64,000 bases of DNA from JBCDGH01 sp038751365 (GCA_038751365.1 JBCDGH010000001.1:8952-72951), one strand, 5' to 3'. Shown: positions 33,073 through 42,813, counted from the stretch's first letter. The notes: generated by a model not told the origin, from the sequence alone. Made by a program: numbers and translations.

Positions 33073-33888
33073 ATGAGTTCGAATGAATACACTGAGCTAA
33101 AGTCTGCCTCAGTTTGGATTTTTAGGAAATATTTAGATTTAGAAAAAATTTTAGATGATAGCTTAGAAAGTTATGAATTGAGTCATAGTGTAGATTCTCT
33201 GTATAAATTCTTATGGGATTACTATGCTAATTGGTATGTAGAGTATCTCAAGACAGACGATACTCAGCTTAATTTCTCCAAAGAATTGTTTAAGCAATAT
33301 ATTGTTACACTATCACCATATTTACCTTTCGAGACGGAAGTCTTGTGGTCAGAGTTTTTTAAGGAAACCACTTTGCTAGCAAAAGAAATCAAGGACTATA
33401 ATTGGTCAAAACACGTGTTAGAGCTTTTAAATAAAAATCTAGATAAAGCAGATGAATTTGAGAACGTAATTCAATTCATTGAAAGTCTTAGGTCTATGAG
33501 AGGATTGTTTGCTATAGACCCAGCTAATTACATCCAGCTTTTTAGCACTGATTCGGTTCTTAACCAATATTCTGAGTTCATTAAATTGGTTGGGCGAGCC
33601 GAAATTGTGAATCAGGAGCGAGAGAATTTGTATACGATTCATAGTGGTCAAATAGTTTGTACAGTAAATATTTTTGAATACATAAAAGACCGTCAAGCTG
33701 AAATTGTAAGAACCCAAAAAATTATTAAGAGCTTAAGCAAGCAAATAGTCAGTCTTGAAACACAACTGAATAATCAAAAATTTATTGAAAAGGCGGAGTC
33801 CGAAGTCATCCAGGAGAAAAGGCAGAGTTTAACTGATCGTCAAATGGATTTAAAACAGCAAGAAGATAAGCTAAAAGTTTTAAATTAG
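33073..33888 (+). CDS. valS: Valyl-tRNA synthetase C-terminal module as a separate protein
   Basis: 271 residues that match only the end of ValRS. Residues 1-130 are the anticodon-binding helical bundle (LYKFLWDYYANWYVEYLK, TLSPYLPFETEVLWSEFF). The stretch near 140-200 fits the region before the tail (IESLRSMRGLFAIDP, FIKLVGRAEIV). Residues 205-271 are the coiled-coil tRNA-binding arm (NNQKFIEKAESEVIQEKRQSL). There is no HIGH, KMSKS or editing domain. The start coincides with the domain border and has its own promoter, so it looks like a designed split rather than debris. The catalytic part is not in this window. Confidence 0.82.
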   Translation: MSSNEYTELKSASVWIFRKYLDLEKILDDSLESYELSHSVDSLYKFLWDYYANWYVEYLKTDDTQLNFSKELFKQYIVTLSPYLPFETEVLWSEFFKETTLLAKEIKDYNWSKHVLELLNKNLDKADEFENVIQFIESLRSMRGLFAIDPANYIQLFSTDSVLNQYSEFIKLVGRAEIVNQERENLYTIHSGQIVCTVNIFEYIKDRQAEIVRTQKIIKSLSKQIVSLETQLNNQKFIEKAESEVIQEKRQSLTDRQMDLKQQEDKLKVLN

Positions 33889-34049
33889 AGGTGAAAATAA
33901 TTGTTTAAGATTTACGACTTTCACTTAGATATACTGCCGATTAGGTTATCTCAAGTGTTGACTTATTAAACATACTGTGCTTCATTCACACTACTCTATC
34001 AATATTGGTAGATAATTCGTAGTACCTAATAAAATAAGAGGAAAATCAG

Positions 34050-34622
34050 ATGAGATTCTCTTCAGAAGAAGTAAACGAAATCAAATTTGCTGATGGTAGT
34101 GATCTTAGTATTGGTGAATTTACGCATAGTGAGGAGGTTACACTCCCAATTCTGATAGTAGCCGCTTGTAGAGTGAAGCCACATCCATATTTATTAAATC
34201 AACATGTTACGCTCGATCTAATAAGCCAACATGGTGAATGGGGTAAATCCAATATAATCAGGTTAGAGGAAAAGGTAAATATTGATGATAAAATACTGTT
34301 TCAAATTAGACCTGGGCAAAAACACCCTTCCCATGTAAGCAAAAAAGAGCCAGAACGAACATCTTTAATATATCTCGAATTTGATAAAATAAACGATAGT
34401 TCTTATGAGCTTAGAGCAGCTTATCCACGGTCAAAATACGATCCTGGAGAAGAGCCGATATCTCCACATATTGATCCGTTTTGTGAAGAAGGGAGGGTAG
34501 AAAGAGATTTGTGTTTAGAGAAATGGTGTAATTATGCTTATCCATATAACAGCGAGGTAGATAGTTTTACTTCCTCATGGAAAGAAGTTATTAATGAATA
34601 TGGTGATGAATATCATTGGTAA
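34050..34622 (+). CDS. Hypothetical protein
   Basis: 190 residues, no family recognised. Soluble, acidic, with an aromatic-rich C-terminus (EKWCNYAYPYNSE, GDEYHW). AAGAGG at 34036-34041, 8 bases before the ATG, is a strong Shine-Dalgarno site, unlike most neighbours, and a terminator follows. The start ATG at 34050 is thus well supported. It may be a recent arrival. Confidence 0.55.
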   Translation: MRFSSEEVNEIKFADGSDLSIGEFTHSEEVTLPILIVAACRVKPHPYLLNQHVTLDLISQHGEWGKSNIIRLEEKVNIDDKILFQIRPGQKHPSHVSKKEPERTSLIYLEFDKINDSSYELRAAYPRSKYDPGEEPISPHIDPFCEEGRVERDLCLEKWCNYAYPYNSEVDSFTSSWKEVINEYGDEYHW

Positions 34623-34647
34623 TCCTTGCGATTAGTTTTTCTTTTTG

Positions 34648-34682
34648 ACTGTCTTTCTTTATATTGAAGGCAGTTTTCTTTT
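34648..34682 (+). terminator. Intrinsic terminator
   Basis: ACTGTCTTTC pairs with GAAGGCAGT (one bulge, one G-T) over a short AT loop, followed by a T-rich tail. Separates the 190-residue protein gene from gyrB. Confidence 0.65.
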
Positions 34683-34730
34683 ATGGTGGGTTAATACTGA
34701 TAACTAAATCTTGTATTTATTCAGTTCTTA

Positions 34731-34759
34731 TTGACAAAAGCCATTGAATGCTTGATTTT
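34731..34759 (+). promoter_or_regulatory. gyrB promoter, leaderless geometry
   Basis: TTGACA 34731-34736, 17-bp spacer, GATTTT 34754-34759, then 6 bases to ATG 34766. This fixes the gyrB start at 34766 rather than the ATG at 34748, which would lie inside the promoter. Confidence 0.6.
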
Positions 34760-34765
34760 TCGGGT

Positions 34766-36727
34766 ATGTCAACAAACTATGGAGCGTCAAATATCACTGT
34801 ACTTGAAGGTTTAGAAGCGGTGAGAAAAAGACCTGGAATGTATATCGGAAATACAGGCAAGGAGGGTCTACATAGATGTCTTGGAGAAATTCTGGATAAC
34901 TCTGTAGACGAATATATGGCTGGGCATGCTACTACCATAAAAGTATTAGTACGAAATGACACTTCCATTTTAATTAGTGATGACGGCAGAGGAATACCTA
35001 CAGATATTCATGCCAAAACTGGAAAAAGTGCTGTCGAGACTATAATGACAGTTTTACACGCAGGCGGAAAATTTGACCAGGCTAATTATCAGTTTTCAGG
35101 AGGATTGCACGGTGTAGGCGCTAGTGTAGTTAATGCTTTATCAGAGAAAATGCAGATTTGGGTACTCAGAGATAAAAAAGTACATTACATACCCTTTTCC
35201 AAAGGTAAGGTAACGGCTAAAATGATCGACTTTGAGTCAGATTTATTAGCTAGTAAATTTCCTGAGATTATAGAGCATTTAGTTTGGGACAAGTCAGGCA
35301 CTGTTACTACTTTCTGGCCTGATAAAACTATGTTCGAAACTACATCTTTTAATGTTAAAGAGATTGAAGAGAATCTTAAACAAACTGCTTATCTAAACAA
35401 AGGTATTAAAATTATTTTTGAAGTCGAAGCAGCAGACGGCACCAGTAACTTGCAAGAATTTTGTTACCCTAAAGGTATCTTTACTTTTTTGGAAGATGTG
35501 ACTAAAGGTGAAAGCTTACAGACACCAATTATCCACCTAGAAGCTAAAACAGATAACTTTCAGATGGAACTAGCCATGACATACAGCAGTGACTATAACG
35601 AAAGACTGTTTGCTTTTACTAACGGAATTATCAATCCAGAAGGTGGTGCTCATGTAACCGGTTTTAAATCCGCTTTGACTAAGTTAATCAATAACTATGC
35701 TTCATCCAAGAATTACTTCAAAAAAGACGAAAGATTTACAAGCGATGATCTGAAAGAAGGGGTTAGAGTAGTCTTATCTATTAAGATGACTGATCCACAG
35801 TTTACTTCACAGTCAAAAGTAAAATTAGGTTCAACTATAGCTAGAACAATTACTGACAGGATGGTTACTGAGAGATTAGGTACTTTTTTAGAAGAAAATC
35901 CTAGTGTGGGAGCTTCTGTAGTACAAAAAGCCCAGCTAGCTATGAAAGCACGCTTGGCAGCTAAGTCTGCACGGGATAATATTCTCAGAAAAGGGGTGTT
36001 AGACAGTATGGCACTACCTGGAAAACTAGCAGATTGTAGTGAAAAAGATCCCGAAAAAAGTGAAATATTTATTGTAGAAGGAGATTCTGCGGGAGGAAGC
36101 GCAAAACAAGGTAGAGATAGAAATACTCAAGCAATTTTACCCCTCAGAGGGAAAGTTTTGAACACAGAAAAGGCAACTTTAGATAGAATCCTTAATTATG
36201 AAGGCATTAAAAACATGATAATTGCTTTTGGTACTGGTATCGGCGACAAATTTGATATTGATAAATTACGTTATCACAAAATTGTACTGATGACAGATGC
36301 TGATGTAGATGGTGCTCACATAACTACGCTTTTATTAACTTTCTTGTATAGATATATGCCCGTCTTGATCGAGGATGGTTACATTTATATGGCTAGACCA
36401 CCACTTTATAAGATACAATGGGGTAAAAAATTTGAGTACGTTTACTCCGATGTGGAAAAGGAAGCTCTACTTAAACGAGTAAATTCAGCTAATCCGGATA
36501 AAGACATAAAGTTTGAGATTCAAAGATATAAAGGTTTAGGGGAGATGAACCCCGAGCAACTATGGGAAACCACCATGAACCCAGTTTCAAGAATGTTGTA
36601 CCAAGTTACAGTAGGCGAAGCGGCTATTGCTGATAAAGTATTTGAGGATCTTATGGGAAGCGAAGTAGAACCTAGGAAGAAATTTATTGATGAAAACGCT
36701 ATCTTTGCTGATGTAGACATGGTTTAG
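34766..36727 (+). CDS. gyrB: DNA gyrase subunit B
   Basis: 653 residues. GHKL ATPase at the N-terminus (VLEGLEAVRKRPGMYIG, ILDNSVDEYMAGHA, DDGRGIPTDIHAKTG, GGLHGVGASVVNALS). Transducer domain in the middle. Toprim (EGDSAGGSAKQGRD, MTDADVDGAHITTLLLTF) and the C-terminal QRYKGLGEMNPEQLWETTM. With GyrA it introduces negative supercoils; gyrA is not in the window. ParE cannot be formally excluded. The Nudix gene follows after 16 bp. Confidence 0.92.
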   Translation: MSTNYGASNITVLEGLEAVRKRPGMYIGNTGKEGLHRCLGEILDNSVDEYMAGHATTIKVLVRNDTSILISDDGRGIPTDIHAKTGKSAVETIMTVLHAGGKFDQANYQFSGGLHGVGASVVNALSEKMQIWVLRDKKVHYIPFSKGKVTAKMIDFESDLLASKFPEIIEHLVWDKSGTVTTFWPDKTMFETTSFNVKEIEENLKQTAYLNKGIKIIFEVEAADGTSNLQEFCYPKGIFTFLEDVTKGESLQTPIIHLEAKTDNFQMELAMTYSSDYNERLFAFTNGIINPEGGAHVTGFKSALTKLINNYASSKNYFKKDERFTSDDLKEGVRVVLSIKMTDPQFTSQSKVKLGSTIARTITDRMVTERLGTFLEENPSVGASVVQKAQLAMKARLAAKSARDNILRKGVLDSMALPGKLADCSEKDPEKSEIFIVEGDSAGGSAKQGRDRNTQAILPLRGKVLNTEKATLDRILNYEGIKNMIIAFGTGIGDKFDIDKLRYHKIVLMTDADVDGAHITTLLLTFLYRYMPVLIEDGYIYMARPPLYKIQWGKKFEYVYSDVEKEALLKRVNSANPDKDIKFEIQRYKGLGEMNPEQLWETTMNPVSRMLYQVTVGEAAIADKVFEDLMGSEVEPRKKFIDENAIFADVDMV

Positions 36728-36743
36728 ACCAAAGCTATTTTTT

Positions 36744-37199
36744 ATGAATGAAGGTTCTGGAGCTTTTTTATTATTTTCAAACGGTCTTGTGGGTCTGCAG
36801 TTAAAAGATAATTTAGACTACCTATCTGACAAGTGGTGTGTATCGGCTTTTGGTGGAGGTTTTGAGCAAGGTGAAGATCAGCTAACGTGTTTAAAAAGAG
36901 AGCTTTACGAAGAGTTACAAATAAAGAATGTAGCTGATAGTCAGATTGTTAAGGTGGGAGACTATGAAGCTAAACTTAAAGAAAATCAAATTGTTTTAGC
37001 TCATCAGTTTATTATTGTCGGTTTAGATATGAACCTTCTTAAACCCTCTGAAGGAAATCTATGTATTATTGATCCAAATAGTAATATCAACGGTGAAAAT
37101 TTAAGAATTGGTGAAATTGCTGAACACTATTATTACGACACTATTAAGATGTGTATCTCACTTCACAAAAAATATATTCTAAACGGTTCCTATAAATAA
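36744..37199 (+). CDS. Nudix-type hydrolase-like protein
   Basis: 151 residues. A Nudix box is visible at about 38-60: GGFEQGEDQ...CLKRELYEELQI, where Gly near the end of the consensus (REUXEEXGU) is Gln. The metal-binding Glu residues are kept. The family cleaves nucleoside diphosphates linked to a second group. Substrate unknown. It starts 16 bp after gyrB and is probably co-transcribed. Confidence 0.7.
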   Translation: MNEGSGAFLLFSNGLVGLQLKDNLDYLSDKWCVSAFGGGFEQGEDQLTCLKRELYEELQIKNVADSQIVKVGDYEAKLKENQIVLAHQFIIVGLDMNLLKPSEGNLCIIDPNSNINGENLRIGEIAEHYYYDTIKMCISLHKKYILNGSYK

Positions 37200-37203
37200 G
37201 ACT

Positions 37204-38445
37204 TTAGTTGATATCCGCACACTCTTTACCTACCTCACATACAAAGACTCTTTTGGGTATTCTAAAGTCAATATAGCTTATTTGACCAGTCTCTAGCTTG
37301 TCTTCAATTGAGTTGTTTCTAATGCTTGTGTTGATAACCGATTTAATCCTTTTAAGCTGGTTGTCGCTGGTCATGGCTGTTGAATCGAATAATAATCTAA
37401 CCCCACTCGCCGTTCTGATTTCTACATCAGTATCAAGTAAACTTGGTAGAGAAGTCCTGCTCAAAGAAATATTTAGCTCTTCAAATACACCCCATAGCCA
37501 AGCAACAAACCAAAACCTGTTTAGTTGTTCAGTGTTTTCTTCTAACGGATAGTCTTTGAGGCTCATACCTGATCGGTCAAAAGAGATAATTCTATCTACT
37601 TCCACTACGTTTTCTCGCAAATTTAAATTATCTTCTGTCAGCACCTTGCCTTCTTGGCTAATTCTCCAGTATTTTTTTTCTGTGTTTTCTACAACCCCTA
37701 AAGTAATTAGAATAGGTTCGGTAGTAATTTTTAATGATACTTTGTTTGGCCAGTTTCGCTCTACTACATCTACCGATTTTATTTCTGGTACAAATCTTTT
37801 AGCTTGCTGAGTCAAAATATAATCGTTGATATACCAGTAGCTATTACTTGGCAAAACTCCAAAAGTCTTCGATTGCCTGATATTTTGAATTAGAGAATTA
37901 ACCTGCTTATCATTTAAGTAAGATTTATCTTCAAAAGACACTGCATAGGATTTAACCAAAAAAAATCTATCAAAAAAAGAAATGTAAGCAAAACCAACAA
38001 AAGAACTAAAAATTACCAGCAGGGCCAATATTTTGTTAAAGTATTCGAGTAATCCCCATTTAATGACATAAAATTTTAGATTTTTCCAAATATTTCTGAA
38101 GTCAAATATGTTAGTACTTCTGCCGACTAAATTTAGATTCTTGTAACCAAAAGAAAACTTTTTCGCTGAACCTAGTTTAATCTTATTTTTAACTTTGTCT
38201 TTAATTAGATGATCGTTGTTTGGTTTAAATACTTTGAAATTGTCATTTTTTTTGCTAAAACTACTTTTTTTGCTAAGCCCAGGTCGGTAATAAGGGCTAC
38301 GATTTGATTTTATACTGTTTAGGTCTTTATACTGCTTACTTATAGTAAGTTTATGAAATATTCTGGCAAAAAAACCTTTGCCACTAGCTCGGGACGCTAA
38401 CTTCTGAGAATAGCTTGATGCTTTCTTGGAGTTAGTAAAAATCAT
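37204..38445 (-). CDS. ftsQ: FtsQ/DivIB-type cell division protein
   Basis: 413 residues. A long basic cytoplasmic part (1-125, K/S/N/F-rich) is followed by one transmembrane segment (about 133-155), a POTRA domain (about 165-245: FLVKSYAVSF, VPEIKSVDVVERNWPNKVSLKIT) and a beta domain ending near 400. FtsQ links early and late divisome proteins (FtsB, FtsL). Other division genes are not adjacent. It is transcribed 28 bp downstream of tgt. Confidence 0.75.
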   Translation of the reverse strand: MIFTNSKKASSYSQKLASRASGKGFFARIFHKLTISKQYKDLNSIKSNRSPYYRPGLSKKSSFSKKNDNFKVFKPNNDHLIKDKVKNKIKLGSAKKFSFGYKNLNLVGRSTNIFDFRNIWKNLKFYVIKWGLLEYFNKILALLVIFSSFVGFAYISFFDRFFLVKSYAVSFEDKSYLNDKQVNSLIQNIRQSKTFGVLPSNSYWYINDYILTQQAKRFVPEIKSVDVVERNWPNKVSLKITTEPILITLGVVENTEKKYWRISQEGKVLTEDNLNLRENVVEVDRIISFDRSGMSLKDYPLEENTEQLNRFWFVAWLWGVFEELNISLSRTSLPSLLDTDVEIRTASGVRLLFDSTAMTSDNQLKRIKSVINTSIRNNSIEDKLETGQISYIDFRIPKRVFVCEVGKECADIN

Positions 38446-38473
38446 ACACTAATTTATATTATCTTACCCTTTG

Positions 38474-39616
38474 TTAGTCAACTATGCCGTACTCAGACCA
38501 CCAATATTTGAAGCTGTCATTCTCAATGTGCTTTCTTATCTGATCCATCAAATCAAAATAAAATTCTAAATTGTGGAGTGTTGCTAATCTATATGCAAGT
38601 AATTCTTTTGCCCTAAATAGATGGCATAAGTAAGCTTTAGAGTAGGTTTTTAGTATATTAAGTTTTGAATTTGGATTGATGGGGCTAAAATCAAACAAAA
38701 AAGCTGAGGAGGTTATATTTATTTTTTTATAGCTTTTATTAGAGGTTTTGACTAATAGAGAACCGTGTCGCGCATTCCGAGTTGGGTAAACGCAGTCAAA
38801 CATATCTATCCCTCTAGCTACCATTTCAACAATATCTTTGGGAGTGCCTACGCCTAATAAGTGTCTAGGTTTGTACTCTTCAAGAATTTCAGTTTGGGCT
38901 AGCACTTGTGAATACATTATTTCCTGAGGTTCACCCCCATTTGCTACACCACCTATAGAGTAGCCAGGTAAATCTAGCTCCATCGTTAACCTAGCAGACT
39001 CCTTTCTGAGGTGAGTAAACTGAGCTCCTTGAGGTATGCCAAATAACAAATTTTGATGCAAATACTGTTGACGTAATAATTCAAAAGCTATTTTGCTTCT
39101 TTTTGCCCACCTGTATGTGCGTTCCATAGCTTTTTTGGCTTGTGACTCGCTTACTTCAGCCGCTAATGCTTGATCCAAAACTAAAGCAATATCTGAGCCC
39201 AAGATAGTTTGAATTTTCATAGATTTTTCAGGACTCAAAAATTTGGTGTCACCGTTTTTAGGTACTCTAAATCTAACTCCCTCTTCGCTAAACTTGCTTA
39301 TTTTACTTAGACTAAAGGCTTGGAAGCCTCCTGAATCAGTTAAAATTGGTTTTCTCCAGGTATTAAAGCTATGCAAACCTTCAGCTTTCTGCAATATTTC
39401 TAAGCCAGGTTGTAACCACAGATGGTAGGTGTTGCCTAGGATTATCTGTGCACCTAATTGTTGCATTTCATCCATAGATAATGACTTTATACTACCCAGT
39501 GTCCCAATTGGCATAAATACAGGAGTTTTGACAGTACCATGGGGTAGTTGTAACATTCCTCCACGTGCTTTTGTAGTCGAGCAAGTATAATCAATGTCAA
39601 AAATTTTTCTAGCCAT
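38474..39616 (-). CDS. tgt: tRNA-guanine transglycosylase homologue, zinc site lost
   Basis: 380 residues, full length. It keeps LTDSGGFQAFSL with the first catalytic Asp, the second Asp in MFDCVYPTRNARHGS, and the C-terminal YSKAYLCHLFRAKELLAYRLATLHN. The CxCxxC zinc ligands that precede this in bacterial enzymes are missing: the segment reads PINPNSKLNILKTYSK, with no Cys. In the base pocket, the usual DEC is DQA (LVLDQALAAEV), and LSVGE-like is ANGGE. Normal function is exchange of G34 for preQ1 on GUN-anticodon tRNAs. Altered substrate or loss of activity is possible. Confidence 0.85.
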   Translation of the reverse strand: MARKIFDIDYTCSTTKARGGMLQLPHGTVKTPVFMPIGTLGSIKSLSMDEMQQLGAQIILGNTYHLWLQPGLEILQKAEGLHSFNTWRKPILTDSGGFQAFSLSKISKFSEEGVRFRVPKNGDTKFLSPEKSMKIQTILGSDIALVLDQALAAEVSESQAKKAMERTYRWAKRSKIAFELLRQQYLHQNLLFGIPQGAQFTHLRKESARLTMELDLPGYSIGGVANGGEPQEIMYSQVLAQTEILEEYKPRHLLGVGTPKDIVEMVARGIDMFDCVYPTRNARHGSLLVKTSNKSYKKINITSSAFLFDFSPINPNSKLNILKTYSKAYLCHLFRAKELLAYRLATLHNLEFYFDLMDQIRKHIENDSFKYWWSEYGIVD

Positions 39617-39673
39617 CTTAACTTAAGATTCAATAATCCCTTTATTTAGTCAAAACGATAGCTTATAAATCAA

Positions 39674-41404
39674 TCAGAATTCGAGATATAATCTTCTTGA
39701 TTCAAGGTTGGTTAGCTCAGCACTATCTTCAATATACAGCTTTAAAAAATTAATTAGATCATTTAGAGAATCTACTGCAATCTCACTACCACTTTGATAG
39801 GCTGAAATCTGTGAGTTAGGGTTAAGGTTGTTTGCCTGCATTATTACTCTAAGCTCGTCTCGTGCCCTTAGTCTTTCATCAGTATTTTGCCTTATAAATT
39901 CAATACTATTTTCTAGATTGCGAGCGAAGATTACTTGATCTCTACTATTTACAAAGTCTGTGTTTATCACTATGCCAGCTAAAGGGAATTCGTTGAAGAT
40001 TGAATCGCTAGCTAGAGTTTGGTCTGGGTTTAGTCGTTGTTTGCCAACAATATTTTCGAGTTCGGTGACATAAGGTTCAATCATTAAAAGTGTATGAATA
40101 TCACCTGAGGAAAATGCTTGAGTAAGGCTGTTCGGATCATTACTAGTAACATATTCAATTGAGCTAGTGCGTACTTTTTTGTTGAACAAAAATAAATCGA
40201 GACCTTGCTTAATTATGGGATTGTTCGGAAAATAACCTACTTTTTGGTTATTGGTATCACTGAGGTCATTAACGCTTTGACTCTGGCTAATTAAAAAAAG
40301 GTTAGGGTGGTTAGGTAATTCAATGATTTGAGATACAATTTTAAGGTTTTTTGACTTGATAGCTCCACTGATTACATTTGGCATATCGCTGTAGCCGCCA
40401 ATATAACCTTTCTCAGCCAAGATCGTATCCATTACTTGAGCCCCTGATCCCAGATACTTTATTTTTATAGGAAATTCCGAGTTAAATTTCTCTTGATATA
40501 CAATTAAAGGTAGGTTGGCTGTAGCTCTATATGTAAATACTGTAAAACTTTTTGAATCACTCATTTCATGGTTATAAAAACTAAATATTATACTAAACAA
40601 TAAACTCAATAAGACTAACACTGCACAGCTAATTTTTAGCTTAGACCATCTAAGCCTACTTAAATAGTTTGCTAGTGTATATTCAAAAATAAAGGCTAAA
40701 AAAATAATCAGAACTACATAAGTATACAAAAAATCTGTTCTAAAAGTCTGTTGAAGCTGGGCTATTCTGACACCAAAGCCAAATTCAGCACCAACTATAA
40801 TTTCGCTGATAATACCTACACCAAAAGCCCAAATAACAATACTTGGGATTATCCGATAAGATAGTAGTAAAGTTATTGGTAAAATAAAGTGTTTAAACCT
40901 TCTAGTTTTTGTAAGATTCCATGACTTTTGTAGGTTTTGATATTGCCTTTCTTCTTTGTTGATTGTAACTATCAAGTAATTTAAATATAGAAATAAAGTA
41001 GTTAGGGAAATAACCGCAATCTTAGTTTGTTCACTAATTCCAAATATTAGGATAGATATTGGGATCATGATTGGCGCGGGCAAATATCTTAGTACTTGTT
41101 GAATTCTGCTGATAATGAAGTGAGCTTTAGGTACAAGGGTAGTCAGAAAAATAAGTAGATAAGAGATAATAATTCCTAAAGATATACCTATGACTATTCT
41201 GGTATAGCTAAATGTAAGGTCTGCTACGAATATCTTTAAAAAATCTGTTGTTCTAACACTCTGTAGAATCAAGCTAGGGCTCGTAAAAAAACTATGATTA
41301 ACTAAATTGACTACAGATAATAATTCCCAAAGTAGTAATGTTAAAGACCAAAAAATGAAATTTTTTACTGTCCCGTTTAGATAGTTTTGGTATTTCAGTT
41401 TCAT
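39674..41404 (-). CDS. ABC importer permease fused to a substrate-binding protein
   Basis: 576 residues. The first 270 form an SsuC/TauC/ThiX-type permease with about six membrane spans and the ATPase-coupling EAA loop (LQKSWNLTKTRRFKHFILPI). A further span near 278-297 leads to an NMT1/SsuA-like periplasmic-type binding domain (about 305-560: FTVFTYRATANLPLIVYQEKF, YLGSGAQVMDTILAEKGYIGG). In most bacteria the two are separate proteins. Likely substrates of the family are sulfonates, nitrate or thiamine precursors; which one is unknown. The ATPase gene ends 2 bp upstream. Confidence 0.8.
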   Translation of the reverse strand: MKLKYQNYLNGTVKNFIFWSLTLLLWELLSVVNLVNHSFFTSPSLILQSVRTTDFLKIFVADLTFSYTRIVIGISLGIIISYLLIFLTTLVPKAHFIISRIQQVLRYLPAPIMIPISILIFGISEQTKIAVISLTTLFLYLNYLIVTINKEERQYQNLQKSWNLTKTRRFKHFILPITLLLSYRIIPSIVIWAFGVGIISEIIVGAEFGFGVRIAQLQQTFRTDFLYTYVVLIIFLAFIFEYTLANYLSRLRWSKLKISCAVLVLLSLLFSIIFSFYNHEMSDSKSFTVFTYRATANLPLIVYQEKFNSEFPIKIKYLGSGAQVMDTILAEKGYIGGYSDMPNVISGAIKSKNLKIVSQIIELPNHPNLFLISQSQSVNDLSDTNNQKVGYFPNNPIIKQGLDLFLFNKKVRTSSIEYVTSNDPNSLTQAFSSGDIHTLLMIEPYVTELENIVGKQRLNPDQTLASDSIFNEFPLAGIVINTDFVNSRDQVIFARNLENSIEFIRQNTDERLRARDELRVIMQANNLNPNSQISAYQSGSEIAVDSLNDLINFLKLYIEDSAELTNLESRRLYLEF

Positions 41405-41406
41405 AG

Positions 41407-42081
41407 TTAATTCTTGAACCCTTTTTTATGAATTTGTAGTCTTGAGTCGTTTTTATGACTAAAGTTAAATACGTCTCCTGGTAATAAATCTAAGATCATT
41501 GGGTTATGAGAAATGGAAATTAGCTTGAATTTGTACTTTTTTTGTTCTTGTAGCAGCCAAGTGGCAATTTCAGCTATCGTGCTTTGATCAAGTGCTGAAA
41601 ATACCTCATCAAGTAACATATATTTTGGTTTGCTTAGCATTTCTCTAAATAGTATAAGCTTTTGAAGCTGACCTCCGCTGAGATTGTAAGCGTCATGATA
41701 TTCTTCTGATGCGAGGTTTATATCCTTTAGCTTTACTTTAATTAATCTGTTTAGCCAATGTAATTGCTCACATATTTGGGACAGGTTATAGAGATCCTTG
41801 ATCCTGGATGTGCCTGTGGCTAACATTAGATTCTTTTCAATACTGCACCACCAGAGCCAACTTTGTCTGTAGTTTTGATCTATATAAGAAAAACTCGTGT
41901 TTTGTGCCTTTAAATCCTCCAGAATAAATTTTAGAAAGGTACTTTTTCCTACTCCATTTTCACCCCAAAAATGATTAATATCACTTTCCAAATTAATACT
42001 GAGATGATCTATTATCAAAGAAGGTGAAAGGTCTATAAAATATGGTCCAAAATGAGTAGTTAACGTTTTTTTGTGATTCAT
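41407..42081 (-). CDS. ABC transporter ATPase, partner of the fused permease
   Basis: 224 residues from ATG 42081; a TTG at 42105 immediately after the previous gene's stop is an alternative. Walker A WGENGVGKST, Q-loop DQNYRQSWLW, signature NLSGGQLQK, Walker B YMLLDEVFSALD, switch His ISISHN. It resembles SsuB/TauB but is shorter at the N-terminus. Gene order (two membrane proteins, ATPase, permease-SBP), with 0-60 bp gaps, indicates one operon on the minus strand. Confidence 0.85.
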   Translation of the reverse strand: MNHKKTLTTHFGPYFIDLSPSLIIDHLSINLESDINHFWGENGVGKSTFLKFILEDLKAQNTSFSYIDQNYRQSWLWWCSIEKNLMLATGTSRIKDLYNLSQICEQLHWLNRLIKVKLKDINLASEEYHDAYNLSGGQLQKLILFREMLSKPKYMLLDEVFSALDQSTIAEIATWLLQEQKKYKFKLISISHNPMILDLLPGDVFNFSHKNDSRLQIHKKGFKN

Positions 42082-42105
42082 ATATCTTAAAGCCAGTTTT
42101 ATCAA

Positions 42106-42813
42106 CTATGATTCTTGTTTTTTTGAACCTTCAAATTTGACTACGAGATCTGACTTCTTTGTGCTTTGAATTAATATTTTGGAATTCTCTAAAACTATAT
42201 CTACGTTTAAAACTATAGGAGATTCTTCTGTCGCTTTAGGAATATTTATACCTAGTGTCTCAAGGTCATTAAGTAACTTTAATTTATTCTCAGGGCTCAC
42301 TCTTTGCCCACCTACTTCAAAATCTACTTCAAAATACGTACTCACAAAGTCAGAGCTGTTTTTATCAGTATTAGTCTCTATTTTGCCTTCTATCATAGAT
42401 AGCACTTTCGGATATTGATCATCAATTTTAAGACTTTCAAAACCAAGTAAATCTAAGTCTAAACCACTCGCTTCAAACCTGAAATCTTTATTTTCTTTAA
42501 TTTTTAGCTCACTCTTTGGAAATACTATCGCGTTTGTAATTAAACTTGCTCTGTTACCTACATAATGACCAGTAAAACTATTCGATGATGTGTCGATAGG
42601 GCTATTAATGCTTGGTAGACTGACAGCTTTCTCAACAACTGTATCATCTTCATTGACTTTAGTTTCTAATTCAGTGTTTGTTTCCGTATTATTATTTCTC
42701 TGACTTTGCCAAAAAGCTACTGTACCAACACCCAATATCGAGGTTAAGACTATTGCAATTACCAAGAAGTAGATACGTTTTTTGTTATAAGTTATTAGCT
42801 TACCCAAATTCAT
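42106..42813 (-). CDS. Membrane-anchored exported protein, paralogue A
   Basis: 235 residues. N-terminal transmembrane anchor (about 15-34), an acidic linker (35-75), then a soluble domain that is clearly related to the next gene's product: GHYVGNRASLITNAIVFP...ASGLDLDLLG...IDDQYPKVLSMIEGKI. No known family. It directly precedes the ABC ATPase (stop and start adjoin), so an accessory role in that uptake system is possible but not shown. Confidence 0.65.
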   Translation of the reverse strand: MNLGKLITYNKKRIYFLVIAIVLTSILGVGTVAFWQSQRNNNTETNTELETKVNEDDTVVEKAVSLPSINSPIDTSSNSFTGHYVGNRASLITNAIVFPKSELKIKENKDFRFEASGLDLDLLGFESLKIDDQYPKVLSMIEGKIETNTDKNSSDFVSTYFEVDFEVGGQRVSPENKLKLLNDLETLGINIPKATEESPIVLNVDIVLENSKILIQSTKKSDLVVKFEGSKKQES

